In this document: one piece after another, positions 1 through 8,425 of the stretch
Position numbering within the stretch: the first letter of the stretch is position 1
Layout of the letters: the number at the start of each line of letters is the position of its first letter
Assembly: GCA_005880315.1 (NCBI GenBank)
Contig: VBHB01000079.1
Coordinates: 62,001 to 126,000 of the forward strand
Reading direction: 5' to 3'
Origin: Chloroflexota bacterium
GTDB lineage: Bacteria > Chloroflexota > Dormibacteria > Dormibacterales > Dormibacteraceae
DNA length: 64,000 nucleotides
Program-made: the position numbers and the translations under genes
Notes under the pieces: model-generated
Seen by the model: the letters and a program-made list of their open reading frames with translations, nothing else
Databases searched by the model: none
What the model was told of the DNA's origin: nothing

Positions 1-1
1 G

Positions 2-1108
2 GGATCGGTTGGGGTCTTCATCGCCTCGAGCTCACCTCTCGACCAGTTCATCGTCCGCCACCCCGAGTACTTCTTGAGCACAGACCCGGAGGAGGGTTTG
101 ATCGATCCCGACAACCTGCTTCTGCTGGCCGGCCACCTGCAGGCGGGTTTGTTCGAGCTTCCTTTCGAAGCGGAAGAGAGGCTGGGTCGAACAGATGTGG
201 GCGAGCTCTTGCGCGTGTTCGAAGAGGACGGTTCGGCAACGCACTCCGGGGATCGCTGGTTCTGGAGCCGCCAGGCTTTTCCCGCCGAGGAGGTCCACCT
301 CCGGCGTATCGCTGCCGACAACGTCGTCATCATCGACACCTCGAAACCGCGTCCGTCGGTCATCGGCGAGATGGACCAGTTCACGGCCCCGGTGCTTCTT
401 CACGAAGAGGCGGTCTATCTCCACGAAGGCGCGCAGTTTCATGTCGACAGGCTCGACTGGGACGAGAAGAAGGCATACGTGCATCCCGTCGACGTCGACT
501 ACTACACCGACGCGCTCGCCTCCGTGACGGTGCAGGTGCTCGACACCTTCGCGGGCCCGGACGGTGACGCGATCGCTCGGAGCCACGGAGAGGTGAAGAT
601 CACCTCGCTCGCGAGCATGTTCAAGAAGATCCGCTTCCATACGCACGAGAACATCGGCTCCGGTCCCATCCACCTACCCGAGCAGACGCTGCACACGACC
701 GGCTACTGGATCACCGTCGACGACGCGCTGTGGACTGCCCTCGGGCGAGAAACACTGGAAGCCGGCCTGCAGGGGATGGCGCACTCATTGCGCCATGTCG
801 CCAGCATCCGGTTGATGTGCGACCCCCGCGACCTTGGCGCCGTCGCGGAGGTGCGCTCGGCCACCACGCGCCTGCCGACGGTGACCGTCTACGAGATCTA
901 TCCCGGAGGCGTCGGCTACTCGCAGCGCATGTACGAGCTTCACCTGGAGCTGCTCGAACAGGCGGCAGCGCTGGTCAGCGATTGTCCCTGCCTCGCCGGA
1001 TGTCCTTCCTGCATCGGACCGCTGCATCTCGTCGAAGGAGCCAAGAGCGCATGCCTGCGATTGCTGTCCGCGACGTCCGTGACCTCAGAGAGCGTCTTGA
1101 CCGTCTAG
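2..1108 (+). CDS. mrfA: DEAD/DEAH helicase, C-terminal part (MrfA/YprA type), 5' truncated
   Basis: The reading frame is open from the first bases of the window, so only the last 368 residues of a larger protein are present; the helicase core lies outside. The visible part matches the DUF1998/zinc-binding C-terminus of the MrfA (YprA)/Hrq1 helicases. It starts with a PLDQF..HPEYF block, followed by DPDNLLLLAGHLQ, and ends with a cysteine cluster (CPCLAGCPSC, about 40 residues before the stop) that binds metal in this family. In Bacillus subtilis MrfA works with the exonuclease MrfB in excision of mitomycin C adducts. The next gene here is the matching nuclease and overlaps this one by 58 bp, which supports the assignment. 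The DNA-repair role is inferred from the family. Confidence 0.85.
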   Translation, partial: GSVGVFIASSSPLDQFIVRHPEYFLSTDPEEGLIDPDNLLLLAGHLQAGLFELPFEAEERLGRTDVGELLRVFEEDGSATHSGDRWFWSRQAFPAEEVHLRRIAADNVVIIDTSKPRPSVIGEMDQFTAPVLLHEEAVYLHEGAQFHVDRLDWDEKKAYVHPVDVDYYTDALASVTVQVLDTFAGPDGDAIARSHGEVKITSLASMFKKIRFHTHENIGSGPIHLPEQTLHTTGYWITVDDALWTALGRETLEAGLQGMAHSLRHVASIRLMCDPRDLGAVAEVRSATTRLPTVTVYEIYPGGVGYSQRMYELHLELLEQAAALVSDCPCLAGCPSCIGPLHLVEGAKSACLRLLSATSVTSESVLTV

Positions 1109-2220
1109 GGGGACTCTCCAGGCCGAGACCGAAGCCGCAAACCTCCCTCGAGCTGCCGCGGGGATTCGAGGCGGTGCCGACCCCTTTCGGTCACGCATTC
1201 CTCCGCGAGGACGTCATCCCCCTGCCGGCGCTCGACCCACATCCGGGTTCGGTGGCCTACATCGACACCGAGACCACCGGGCTCGGCGGCGGCGCGGGCA
1301 CGTATGTCTTCGCAGCCGCGGTTGCGCTCCCGCTCGACTGCGGCCTCCGGCTGGCCCAGCTCTTCCTGCCGCAACCCGGCCTGGAAGCGGCCTTCCTCCA
1401 TCGCTTCCGTGAGGAGCTGGCACCGGCCGGCGGCCTCGCCAGCTTCAACGGCGGGTCTTTCGACCTGCCCGTTCTGAAGACGCGCTGGGTGATGGCTCGC
1501 ATGCCCGGTGAGCTCGACCATCCGCCGCATGTGGACTTGCTCACCCTGGTCCGAGCCCTCTACCGGCACCGCCTCGAGAGCTGCACGCTGCGAATGGTCG
1601 AGGAACGCGTCCTCGGTTACGAGCGGGACGACCCCGTCGCGGGCGCGCTGGTCCCGGACGCCTACTTCGCCTATCTGCGCCGCGGGTCGAGCCCGCTGCT
1701 GGAAGCCGTCCTCGAGCACAACCGGCTGGACGTCATCAGCCTCGTCCATCTCCACTCGCGACTGCTCTCGCGTTTGCAGGGCGGCGACGGGAGCATGGAT
1801 GCGTCCGACTGGCTGGCCCTGGGCCGGCACCGGTTGCGCCGCGGATCCCGCGCCGACGGCTGGCGCGCGCTGCGGGTGGCCGCCGGATTCGCCGACGAGT
1901 CAGCCGCCACCGCGGGTCTGCTGCTGGCGCGCCGGATGGCGCGCCGGCGATCGTCGGTCGCGGGCGCCGAGCAGTTCCTCGGCTTGCTGGAGTCTCGCGT
2001 CACCACGGATATCCGGCTGCCGGTGGCGCGGGCAAGGCTGCTCGAATGGCGCCGCCGCGACCCTCTGCGGGCTCTTGCCGTCGTGGAGGCCGCCCAAGAC
2101 CGCCTTCCCGACGAGGCGGCGACGCTGGAAGCGCGCCGGAATCGCCTCCGCCGTAAGGTTGCCAACCAGCGCCAAATTACGAAGAGCACGGAAATGCCTG
2201 CTGCCTCGTTATTCGGTTAA
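1051..2220 (+). CDS. mrfB: RNase H-fold 3'-5' exonuclease (MrfB/YprB type)
   Basis: This 389-aa protein has an N-terminal RNase H-like (PF13482-type) exonuclease domain. Visible motifs are YIDTETTGL (metal-binding DxE, about residue 70), SFNGGSFDLPVL (exo II) and HNRLDVISL (exo III). The C-terminal third is helical and Arg/Ala-rich, like the TPR-type tail of YprB. The ATG at 1051 is chosen because GAAGGAG lies 10 bp upstream and the fold begins soon after. The same frame is open further upstream but there only shadows the helicase gene. The start lies inside the end of mrfA, so the two are translationally coupled. Predicted role: the nuclease of the MrfAB DNA repair pair. Confidence 0.85.
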   Translation: MPAIAVRDVRDLRERLDRLGGLSRPRPKPQTSLELPRGFEAVPTPFGHAFLREDVIPLPALDPHPGSVAYIDTETTGLGGGAGTYVFAAAVALPLDCGLRLAQLFLPQPGLEAAFLHRFREELAPAGGLASFNGGSFDLPVLKTRWVMARMPGELDHPPHVDLLTLVRALYRHRLESCTLRMVEERVLGYERDDPVAGALVPDAYFAYLRRGSSPLLEAVLEHNRLDVISLVHLHSRLLSRLQGGDGSMDASDWLALGRHRLRRGSRADGWRALRVAAGFADESAATAGLLLARRMARRRSSVAGAEQFLGLLESRVTTDIRLPVARARLLEWRRRDPLRALAVVEAAQDRLPDEAATLEARRNRLRRKVANQRQITKSTEMPAASLFG

Positions 2221-2260
2221 TGTGCAGCATCCGGCAGTCCGATCGGGTTCAATTTCCCCT

Positions 2261-2848
2261 GTGCCAGTGAAAGCCAGGGTCCGCGGAGGGCGTCGCCAGC
2301 GCGGCCAGTCGCTGGTCGAGTTCGCAATCTCCTCGATCGTCCTGCTGCTTTTGATGATGGGACTGCTGGACCTCTCGCGAGCGTTCTACTTCGCCGTGAA
2401 CCTCCAGGGAGCCGCACGCGAAGGGGCTCGACATGGCGCCTGGTTCAACACCTCCTCGCGCGCCAACCTCTACCTCGACGACGCCGACGTGATGGCGGCG
2501 GTCAACTCCGGCCTCTCCGGTTCCGGCCTGGTCGGGACCTTCGTGCCGTCCGCCAACTGCCTGGTGCCGACCGACAGCAATACGCTCAACAACAAGCCAT
2601 ACCCGACCTCGGCATACCCGGCGACCCCGCAGGCGGTCAACGTCTACATCTGCTACACGCAGCCGAATGGCGGCCCCCAGACCGGGACAATGCCCGCCCA
2701 TCCGACCGACAACTCTTGGCGCCTCGGTGACATCAACGTCTCACTGCTGATGAACTTCCAGCTCATCACGCCTTTCATCCAGAGCCTCTTCGGCAACAGC
2801 ATCAACCTGGCGTACAACGAGCACTTCACCATCCAGGGCAAGCCATGA
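2261..2848 (+). CDS. TadE-like pilus/secretion protein 1
   Basis: About 195 aa. A short basic N-terminus is followed by the TadE/TadG signature (GQSLVEFAISSIVLLLLMMGLLDLSRAFYF): a Glu five residues into a single membrane segment, then QGAAREGARHGAW. TadE proteins are minor pseudopilins of Flp-type (Tad) pili, processed by a prepilin peptidase. The rest is a secreted-looking domain. The start is uncertain: GTG 2222, 2261 and 2267 are all in frame and none has a clear ribosome-binding site; 2261 places the basic stretch just before the TM. The stop overlaps the next start (ATGA). No Tad ATPase or platform genes are in the window. Confidence 0.75.
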   Translation: MPVKARVRGGRRQRGQSLVEFAISSIVLLLLMMGLLDLSRAFYFAVNLQGAAREGARHGAWFNTSSRANLYLDDADVMAAVNSGLSGSGLVGTFVPSANCLVPTDSNTLNNKPYPTSAYPATPQAVNVYICYTQPNGGPQTGTMPAHPTDNSWRLGDINVSLLMNFQLITPFIQSLFGNSINLAYNEHFTIQGKP

Positions 2849-3492
2849 CGGCACGACTGAAGGGACTCCAGGCCAGCGCCAGGCGATCGATCGCAACCGT
2901 CCGGGAGTGGACGCGCAGCGAGCGGTCGCAGGGGATGACCGAGTTCGCCCTGATTGCCCCCGTCATCCTTCTGCTCACCTTCGGCATCATCGACTTCGGC
3001 CGCGGGCTGTACTTCTATATCACGCTCCAGCAGGCGGCCAACGAAGGCGCCCGCGTGGCGGTGCGCGCCTCCTACTTCATCGACCCCAACGGTGCTTTCC
3101 ATACCTGGCCCACGGACGCCGACGTTGCGTCTGCCGTCCAGTCCCATGCCGTCACCGAGGTCCTCGCCAACCCGTGCCCCAACGGCCCGATCCCCAACGG
3201 CGGCAACCCGGTTGGCTCGGCGCAGCTGCCACCGTCAAACACAGGTTGGATCTTCGTCACCGACCCCAGCGCTGCCGGCAACGGCGTCCCCAACGGTCCG
3301 CGCGGCGGCCTCGGCACGTTGCCCGCGCCTGGTCCCGGGTGCAACACGATCACACCTGCGGTCGGCAACGAGCCCATCAAGGTGACGCTCTGGTTTAACT
3401 TCCAGCCTCTCACTCCATTAATCCAGCAAGTTGTCGGAAACAAGATCGTCATCACTGCTTATGCGGTTTATCGTGCCGAGTACTCGAACTAG
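2845..3492 (+). CDS. TadE-like pilus/secretion protein 2
   Basis: 215 aa, starting at an ATG that overlaps the previous stop by 4 nt (ATGA). A basic cytoplasmic leader (residues 1-30) precedes the TadE signature SQGMTEFALIAPVILLLTFGIIDFGRGLYF, with the conserved Glu near the TM start and the QQAANEGARVAVRAS segment after it. The remaining ~140 residues are Pro/Gly/Asn-rich and presumably extracytoplasmic. It is paralogous to the preceding gene in its N-terminal half only. The pair plus the following TadG-like gene forms a compact tadE-tadE-tadG operon, so the products probably act together at the cell surface. Confidence 0.8.
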   Translation: MTARLKGLQASARRSIATVREWTRSERSQGMTEFALIAPVILLLTFGIIDFGRGLYFYITLQQAANEGARVAVRASYFIDPNGAFHTWPTDADVASAVQSHAVTEVLANPCPNGPIPNGGNPVGSAQLPPSNTGWIFVTDPSAAGNGVPNGPRGGLGTLPAPGPGCNTITPAVGNEPIKVTLWFNFQPLTPLIQQVVGNKIVITAYAVYRAEYSN

Positions 3493-5689
3493 GTCATTGC
3501 GGCGAAAGCTGCAAGAAGGCCAGGCGATCGTTTTGATCGCGCTGCTGATGCTCGTCCTCTTTGCCATGCTCGGGCTGGCCATCGACTCCGGCCGTGCCTA
3601 CGTCGACCGGCGAGACCTGCAGGCGGCGGTCGATGCCTCGGCACTATCAGCCGGCGACTGGTACGAGAACTACGGCGATCTCACCGGCTCGACCCTGCCG
3701 CAGTCTGTAGCGCTGTTCCAGAGCGACCTGCGCCTCTACGCCGGAGCAACGTCCTCTGCCTGCCAGGCGCCGTGCCCCAAGCTGGTCGGACCAAACTTCA
3801 ACCTGACCGAGTTCACGTACGTTTACACCTACCCCGGCAACCTGGTGCTCACGGTCGTGGCGACGAACACGCAGTTCAACGGTTACCAGTTCGTGTTCAC
3901 GGCCGAACACCAGCTTCCTCTCGCCTTCATGCAGATCTTCGGCGGCCCGACGACCGCGTACATCATGGCCACCGCCACGTCGATCGTCGGCAACCAGCGC
4001 CAGACTCCTGCCCTGCTCACGCTGAGCAGCGGCAGCTGTGCGCTCACGCTGACCGGCGCCGCGACGCTGACCGTGCTCGGCGATACCTACACCAACGGCA
4101 CCGCGTGCGTGGACGCCAACCTGCATGAGGCTGGCAACTGCTACGGAGGCGCCGGCTCCAACTGCAACGTGGCGACCTACTACTGCTACAACTCCACTCC
4201 GGGTTTTATCCCGTACGATCCGGCGACTAATGGCGGCGTCTGCAAGGCGGGCGACACCATCGGCCAGCCAGTCGTGCCCGCACCAAGCCTGCCCGACCCC
4301 GGCTACCTGGCGCCGTCTGTGCCCTACTACACCGCGGGCGCCGGCTACGCAAAGGACAACCGCGGCACATGGACGGAGATGTATGCCGGCCAGTACGGCG
4401 CCTTCCATCTCAGCGGCGGCTCGGCCAGCTGCGCCTTCCTCGACCCGGGCGTCTACACGTGGACCGGGGGCTACCAGTCGGACGCGTCCGGCAGCCTCCT
4501 CTCCAACGAGCTGAAGGCCCCGGACGAGGAGAGCACAGCGGCCGTGGGCACAGCCGCGGTCGCGAACCCTCAGTTCTGGGACATGAACTCAACCGGCTGC
4601 GCGGGGCACTTTAACGTGGCCCCAACGCCGGCGCCCGGCTTCGGCATCAAGCACAACGGCGGCAACGGTAAATGGGGCGTCGAGCTCACGTCCGTCCGCT
4701 GGGACACCTTCAACGACCCGACGATATTGCCCGACCCGTGCCTCGCCTCACCAGGCTGCCGGCGTGAGAGCGCGCCATCCTCGTGTCAAGAGGTCGGCAC
4801 CATCGACAGCAACAACCAGGGCATCAACGTCAACATCACCCAGAACGCACCGGGCGCGCAGTACTACAACATCTACGTCAACCCCAACGGCTGTCTGAGT
4901 TCGTATGTCGGCGGATCTCAAAATGACTTCTCGTTCGTGGGTCGGTACCTCGCCCCCGGCTTCGTCGACGGGGGCGGCCCCCCGGCCACGCCGGTCGGGC
5001 CATACCCCAGCGGAGCCAACAAGACCCTGGTCCTGGGGACCGGCGGCTGGCCATGTGGCCTGGCGATAGTCACCATCTGCGGCATCGCCTTCAACAACAT
5101 GTCGCCGACGAAGCAGTGCTTCGCCCAGACCCGCAGCACGCTGTGCCAGCCGCCTGACGACGAGCTCGCCCCGCAGTGCTTCAGCAACTGCCCGCCGCCC
5201 GCGGGCCTGCTGTCGCAGGAGAACGCGGCGATGTCTCTCGAATATTTCCCCTGGCCCGGTGGCGACGTGGCCAACGAAAACTACTGCCAGCTGACGCCCC
5301 CGGCCGGGACCGGTGACCCGAACGCGCCGTGCGCCACGGCCAAGATCACGCCTGGAGCGGTGCAGTTCTACTTTCCCAACGGGTCGTGCCTGGATCAGAA
5401 CGCCCAGGGCGCCACGTATGTCTTCAGTGGCGAGCAGTACAACTGGATCGTCATCTACCAGGTTCCCGGCAGCGCATGCGCCAACAGCCTGAACGGTGGT
5501 GCCTCGACCCAGTACATCGGCACCATCTACACGCCGTCCGCAGACTGGAAGATCAACGGCGGCGACCGCTCTCCGCTGGCCGGCCAGGTGATCGCCTACA
5601 CGGCCTCGATCAAGGGCGCGGCCGCGGTCGGCATCGACTTCAACCCGAACTACGCGCCTGCTCCGCCGGCCGCTCGCCTGATCAACTAA
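3461..5689 (+). CDS. TadG-like secreted protein with large Cys-rich C-terminal region
   Basis: 742 aa from ATG 3461, which overlaps the previous gene by 32 bp; GTG 3473 and TTG 3497 are alternatives and no start has a good ribosome-binding site. Residues ~20-60 carry the Tad-G N-terminal pattern (EGQAIVLIALLMLVLFAMLGLAIDSGRAYVDRRDLQAAVDASAL). The remaining ~670 residues are Gly/Asn/Tyr/Cys-rich, with many spaced cysteines suggesting a disulfide-stabilised exported domain. I recognise no enzyme motif there. TadG proteins are membrane-anchored accessory proteins of Flp pili. The stop shares bases with the convergent stop of the following minus-strand gene, leaving no room for a terminator. Confidence 0.75.
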   Translation: MRFIVPSTRTRSLRRKLQEGQAIVLIALLMLVLFAMLGLAIDSGRAYVDRRDLQAAVDASALSAGDWYENYGDLTGSTLPQSVALFQSDLRLYAGATSSACQAPCPKLVGPNFNLTEFTYVYTYPGNLVLTVVATNTQFNGYQFVFTAEHQLPLAFMQIFGGPTTAYIMATATSIVGNQRQTPALLTLSSGSCALTLTGAATLTVLGDTYTNGTACVDANLHEAGNCYGGAGSNCNVATYYCYNSTPGFIPYDPATNGGVCKAGDTIGQPVVPAPSLPDPGYLAPSVPYYTAGAGYAKDNRGTWTEMYAGQYGAFHLSGGSASCAFLDPGVYTWTGGYQSDASGSLLSNELKAPDEESTAAVGTAAVANPQFWDMNSTGCAGHFNVAPTPAPGFGIKHNGGNGKWGVELTSVRWDTFNDPTILPDPCLASPGCRRESAPSSCQEVGTIDSNNQGINVNITQNAPGAQYYNIYVNPNGCLSSYVGGSQNDFSFVGRYLAPGFVDGGGPPATPVGPYPSGANKTLVLGTGGWPCGLAIVTICGIAFNNMSPTKQCFAQTRSTLCQPPDDELAPQCFSNCPPPAGLLSQENAAMSLEYFPWPGGDVANENYCQLTPPAGTGDPNAPCATAKITPGAVQFYFPNGSCLDQNAQGATYVFSGEQYNWIVIYQVPGSACANSLNGGASTQYIGTIYTPSADWKINGGDRSPLAGQVIAYTASIKGAAAVGIDFNPNYAPAPPAARLIN

Positions 5690-5994
5690 CCGCCGGCGGT
5701 GGGCCTGGCCTCGTAGCCCAGCTCGCGCAGCGCCTCGTCGATCCACTGCAGCGCCATCTCTTTGGTGTTCGGCCAGGTCTCGGGCGACGAATCCGGCAGC
5801 CCGGTGTCGATGACCACTCGCCCGGCCACGCGCAGCAGCCTGCGCACCAGCGGCGCCGCCTCGGGCACGGTGAGCGTCATGTCCTGCAGCGCGCGTGAGA
5901 GCATGAAGCACGCTGCGTTGAAAGTCTCGGCGTCGACCGGTTCTGATCGGGCCAGCCGTTCGGCGAGGCCAGCCCTCAAATCGGAGGGATCCAT
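5686..5994 (-). CDS. Small conserved-looking hypothetical protein
   Basis: 102 aa with no recognised family. The sequence is soluble, helical and acidic: an N-terminal LRAGLAERLAR helix, a central hydrophobic helix containing FNAACFMLSRALQ, and a C-terminal WIDEALRELGYEA helix. No signal peptide or TM segment is seen. It is divergent from greA with only 30 bp between the starts, and its stop interlocks with that of the TadG-like gene. Codon use is GC-rich at third positions, supporting a real gene. No clear ribosome-binding site precedes the ATG. Confidence 0.6.
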   Translation of the reverse strand: MDPSDLRAGLAERLARSEPVDAETFNAACFMLSRALQDMTLTVPEAAPLVRRLLRVAGRVVIDTGLPDSSPETWPNTKEMALQWIDEALRELGYEARPTAGG

Positions 5995-6024
5995 GCGGCG
6001 GTTATCATTTCAGAAGGCTGGGAG

Positions 6025-6489
6025 ATGGATCTAACCGAACCTGTATTGCTCACGCCAGAGGGGCTGGAGAAGCTCAAGCGCGATCTCGAGGTCGCGCTGC
6101 AGCGGCGCGCCGAGGCAGGCGAGCGCCTGAAAGAGGCTTTCCAACCTGGCGACATCGAGGACAACCCGGAGTACGAGCAGGCCAAGGAGGAGGTCGGCCT
6201 CCTCGACAGCCGGATCTACGAGCTCCAGGAGATGATCGGCAGGGCGCAAATCATCAAAGAATCTCACTCGAGCGTGGCCCAGCCGGGTTCGACGATCGAC
6301 GTCGTCGACTCCGATGGACACGCTGAGACCTATCACCTCGTCGGCGCGGTGGAAAGCGATCCGTCAGCCGGACGGATATCCGTTGACTCACCCGTGGGAC
6401 GCGCGCTCGTTGGCAAGAAGAAAGGCGACCGCGTGACCGTCAGCGTTCCATCGGGCACGCTGACCCTCTCCATAAAGGCGGTCAAGTAG
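6025..6489 (+). CDS. greA: Transcription elongation factor GreA
   Basis: 154 aa, the standard GreA length. It has the N-terminal antiparallel coiled coil (residues ~1-75, LTPEGLEKLKRDLE to QEMIGRAQII) and the C-terminal FKBP-like domain ending GRALVGKKKGDRVTVSVPSG. GreA enters the RNA polymerase secondary channel and stimulates cleavage of backtracked transcripts. The coiled-coil tip reads GDIEDNPEY: the first acidic residue (Asp41 in E. coli) is kept, but the usual second one (Glu44) is Asp. GAAGG and GGGAG precede the ATG, and a TATCAT box lies 16 nt upstream of it. The acyl-CoA synthetase downstream probably shares the transcript. Confidence 0.95.
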   Translation: MDLTEPVLLTPEGLEKLKRDLEVALQRRAEAGERLKEAFQPGDIEDNPEYEQAKEEVGLLDSRIYELQEMIGRAQIIKESHSSVAQPGSTIDVVDSDGHAETYHLVGAVESDPSAGRISVDSPVGRALVGKKKGDRVTVSVPSGTLTLSIKAVK

Positions 6490-6611
6490 CGACGGCCAAC
6501 TCCGTCGGGACTTCCGTCTCGACCGACGCGGTCAACCCCGACGCGATCGCCGATCGCACCACAGTAGGTGTCTTCTTCCGCCAGGCGGCCCGCTTTGGCG
6601 ATCGGCCGCTC

Positions 6612-8252
6612 GTGCATTACCGGGCGGCAGAACCCGCGTGGAACGTAGCGACCTGGGCGGACATGAAGCGATGGGTGCTTGCCGTCGCTTCCGCTCTCGT
6701 CGATGCGGGCGTCAAGGCCGGCGACGCCATAATCGTGATCTCTGAGAACCGCGTCGAGTGGATCTACTGCGATATCGCAATCCAGTCCGTTGGCGCCATC
6801 ACGGTCCCGATATACCCGAGCAGCCCGCCTGAGCTCGCGCAGAAGATCGCGTCCGACAGCGGCGCCGTGCTGGCGATTGCGTCGGGCGACAAGCTAGCCG
6901 CAAAACTGGTGCCGACGGCACGGCTCCGGCGCGTTGCGCGCATCGACGCCGATGTTGCGCAATGGGTGAAGCAGGAGCCCCAACGGCTCGCTGAGATCCA
7001 CTCCAGGCTCGAGGCGATCAAGCCCGACGACGTTTGCACCATCGTGTACACGTCCGGCACGACCGGCGAACCGAAGGGTGCCGAGCTCGCGCACCGAAAC
7101 CTCGTCGACATCTCGCGCGCGATCCTCGAGGTGTTTCCGTTGGGCCCTGATGATTCAACGCTCTCGTTCCTGCCGTTCTCGCATGTCTTCGAGCGCATCA
7201 ACGGCGTGTTCATCGGCATGATGTTCGGCGGCCAGGCTTGGATCTCGCGTGGCACCGACCACCTAGCGGAGGAGCTGGGCGAGGTGAAGCCGACGGTGAT
7301 GAACTCCGTGCCCCGGGTGTACGAGAGGATGTACGGCGCGGTCATGGCGCGTGTGCGCGAGGCGCCCGCCGTCCGCCGGGCCCTATTCCATTGGGCGATC
7401 CGAGTCGGCACACAGTTCGCGCACACGACTACGCCCAGCCCGTGGCTTCGATGGCAGCACGACCTTGCCGACCGTCTTGTCCTGGCCGCCCTGCGCCGCC
7501 GCCTCACCGGCGGCCGGCTGCGGTTTTTTATCAGCGGTGGGGCGGCTCTAGCCAGGGAGATCGAGGAGTTCTTCTGGGCGATCGGGGTGCCGATCCTCAA
7601 CGGGTGGGGCATGACCGAGGTCTCGTCCGGGGCTTCGTCTAATACCCTCGCTGCTCACCGCTTCCTCACGGTTGGTAAACCGTTCCCAGGCGTGGAGCTC
7701 AAGATCGCCGAGGACGGCGAGATCCTCATCAAGAGCCCGGGCAACATGGTCGGATACCACAACAACCCGGCTGCTACAGCCGAGATGATCAAAGAAGGCT
7801 GGGTCCATTCGGGCGACATCGGCGAAGTCGACCCCGACGGCTTTCTCAGGATCACCGACCGCAAGAAGGCTCTGTTCAAGACGGCGGTCGGCAAGTACGT
7901 GGCGCCGCAACCGCTGGAGTTCGAGCTCATGCGCGACCACCTCATCGAGCGCGCTGTCGTGGTCGGCGATGGCAAGCCCTACGTCACCGCACTGATCGTG
8001 CCCAACTGGGATGCCGCTCGCAAGGAAGGCCTGGACGAGAGCGCGTTGCGGGCGCACATTCAGAAGGTGGTCGATGGCGCCAACGCAACCCGCGGCAACT
8101 GGGAGGCCATCCAGTACTTCGAGCTTCTGCCCCGCGACTTCTCAGAGGCTGAGGGCGAGCTTTCGCTGAAGCTGGACGTCAAGCGGAGGGTCGTCCAGGA
8201 GCACTACAAGCAACAGATCGAATCGATGTACGAAAGGAAGAAGCCGGGGTAG
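6612..8252 (+). CDS. Long-chain acyl-CoA synthetase (AMP-forming)
   Basis: At least 546 aa; ANL superfamily FadD/FACL type that activates long-chain fatty acids via acyl-AMP to acyl-CoA. Visible motifs: P-loop TIVYTSGTTGEPKG (about residue 140), FLPFSHVFER typical of long-chain synthetases, NGWGMTE (A5), HSGDIGEVDPDGFLRITDRKK (A7/A8) and a C-terminal Lys in ELSLKLDVKR. GTG 6612 is the only ATG/GTG/TTG available in frame, yet the frame upstream stays open to the greA stop and encodes a family-like N-terminus (VGVFFRQAARFGDRP). The protein therefore probably starts near 6486, where GTA overlaps the greA TAG and AAAGGCGG lies just upstream. Likely cotranscribed with greA. Confidence 0.9.
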   Translation: MHYRAAEPAWNVATWADMKRWVLAVASALVDAGVKAGDAIIVISENRVEWIYCDIAIQSVGAITVPIYPSSPPELAQKIASDSGAVLAIASGDKLAAKLVPTARLRRVARIDADVAQWVKQEPQRLAEIHSRLEAIKPDDVCTIVYTSGTTGEPKGAELAHRNLVDISRAILEVFPLGPDDSTLSFLPFSHVFERINGVFIGMMFGGQAWISRGTDHLAEELGEVKPTVMNSVPRVYERMYGAVMARVREAPAVRRALFHWAIRVGTQFAHTTTPSPWLRWQHDLADRLVLAALRRRLTGGRLRFFISGGAALAREIEEFFWAIGVPILNGWGMTEVSSGASSNTLAAHRFLTVGKPFPGVELKIAEDGEILIKSPGNMVGYHNNPAATAEMIKEGWVHSGDIGEVDPDGFLRITDRKKALFKTAVGKYVAPQPLEFELMRDHLIERAVVVGDGKPYVTALIVPNWDAARKEGLDESALRAHIQKVVDGANATRGNWEAIQYFELLPRDFSEAEGELSLKLDVKRRVVQEHYKQQIESMYERKKPG

Positions 8253-8295
8253 TCCCAGCCCGGGCTGCCCTAGTCAATTGCCATGTGGAGCCTCA

Positions 8296-8314
8296 GGCCG
8301 GATTTCATCCGGCC
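8296..8314 (+). terminator. Hairpin after the acyl-CoA synthetase
   Basis: Perfect 8-bp inverted repeat GGCCGGAT / ATCCGGCC with a 3-nt loop (TTC), 43 bp after the synthetase stop. No T-tract follows, so it is either a GC-rich terminator without U-run or a transcript-end stabiliser. Confidence 0.5.
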
Positions 8315-8374
8315 GTCCCCCAGCGTGTCACCTTCCAAACGCCTCCCAACGTGGCCGAGGAGAGGGGTGGGTCC

Positions 8375-8400
8375 GCGGGGGGGACGCTGTCCCCCCCGCG
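8375..8400. repeat. Strong G7/C6 inverted repeat
   Basis: CGCGGGGGGGAC, a 3-nt loop (GCT), then GTCCCCCCGCG. This is an 11-bp stem with one bulged G, ending 12 nt before the TAGATT promoter box of the next gene. It resembles dispersed palindromic (REP-like) elements in GC-rich genomes. Only one copy is in the window, so this is a structural call only. Confidence 0.5.
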
Positions 8401-8412
8401 AATAACGCGGCG

Positions 8413-8418
8413 TAGATT
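8413..8418 (+). promoter_or_regulatory. -10 box TAGATT, leaderless type
   Basis: TAGATT ends exactly 7 nt before ATG 8426 and there is no Shine-Dalgarno sequence. Transcription would start at or next to the start codon. The same geometry recurs at several genes in the window. Confidence 0.55.
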
Positions 8419-8425
8419 AGTCGCC

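Noticed and set aside
4748-5911. 387-codon minus-strand frame over the TadG-like gene
   Set aside because: Composition is Ala/Arg/Gly/Val noise; the plus-strand gene has a diagnostic N-terminus and continues the tadE operon.
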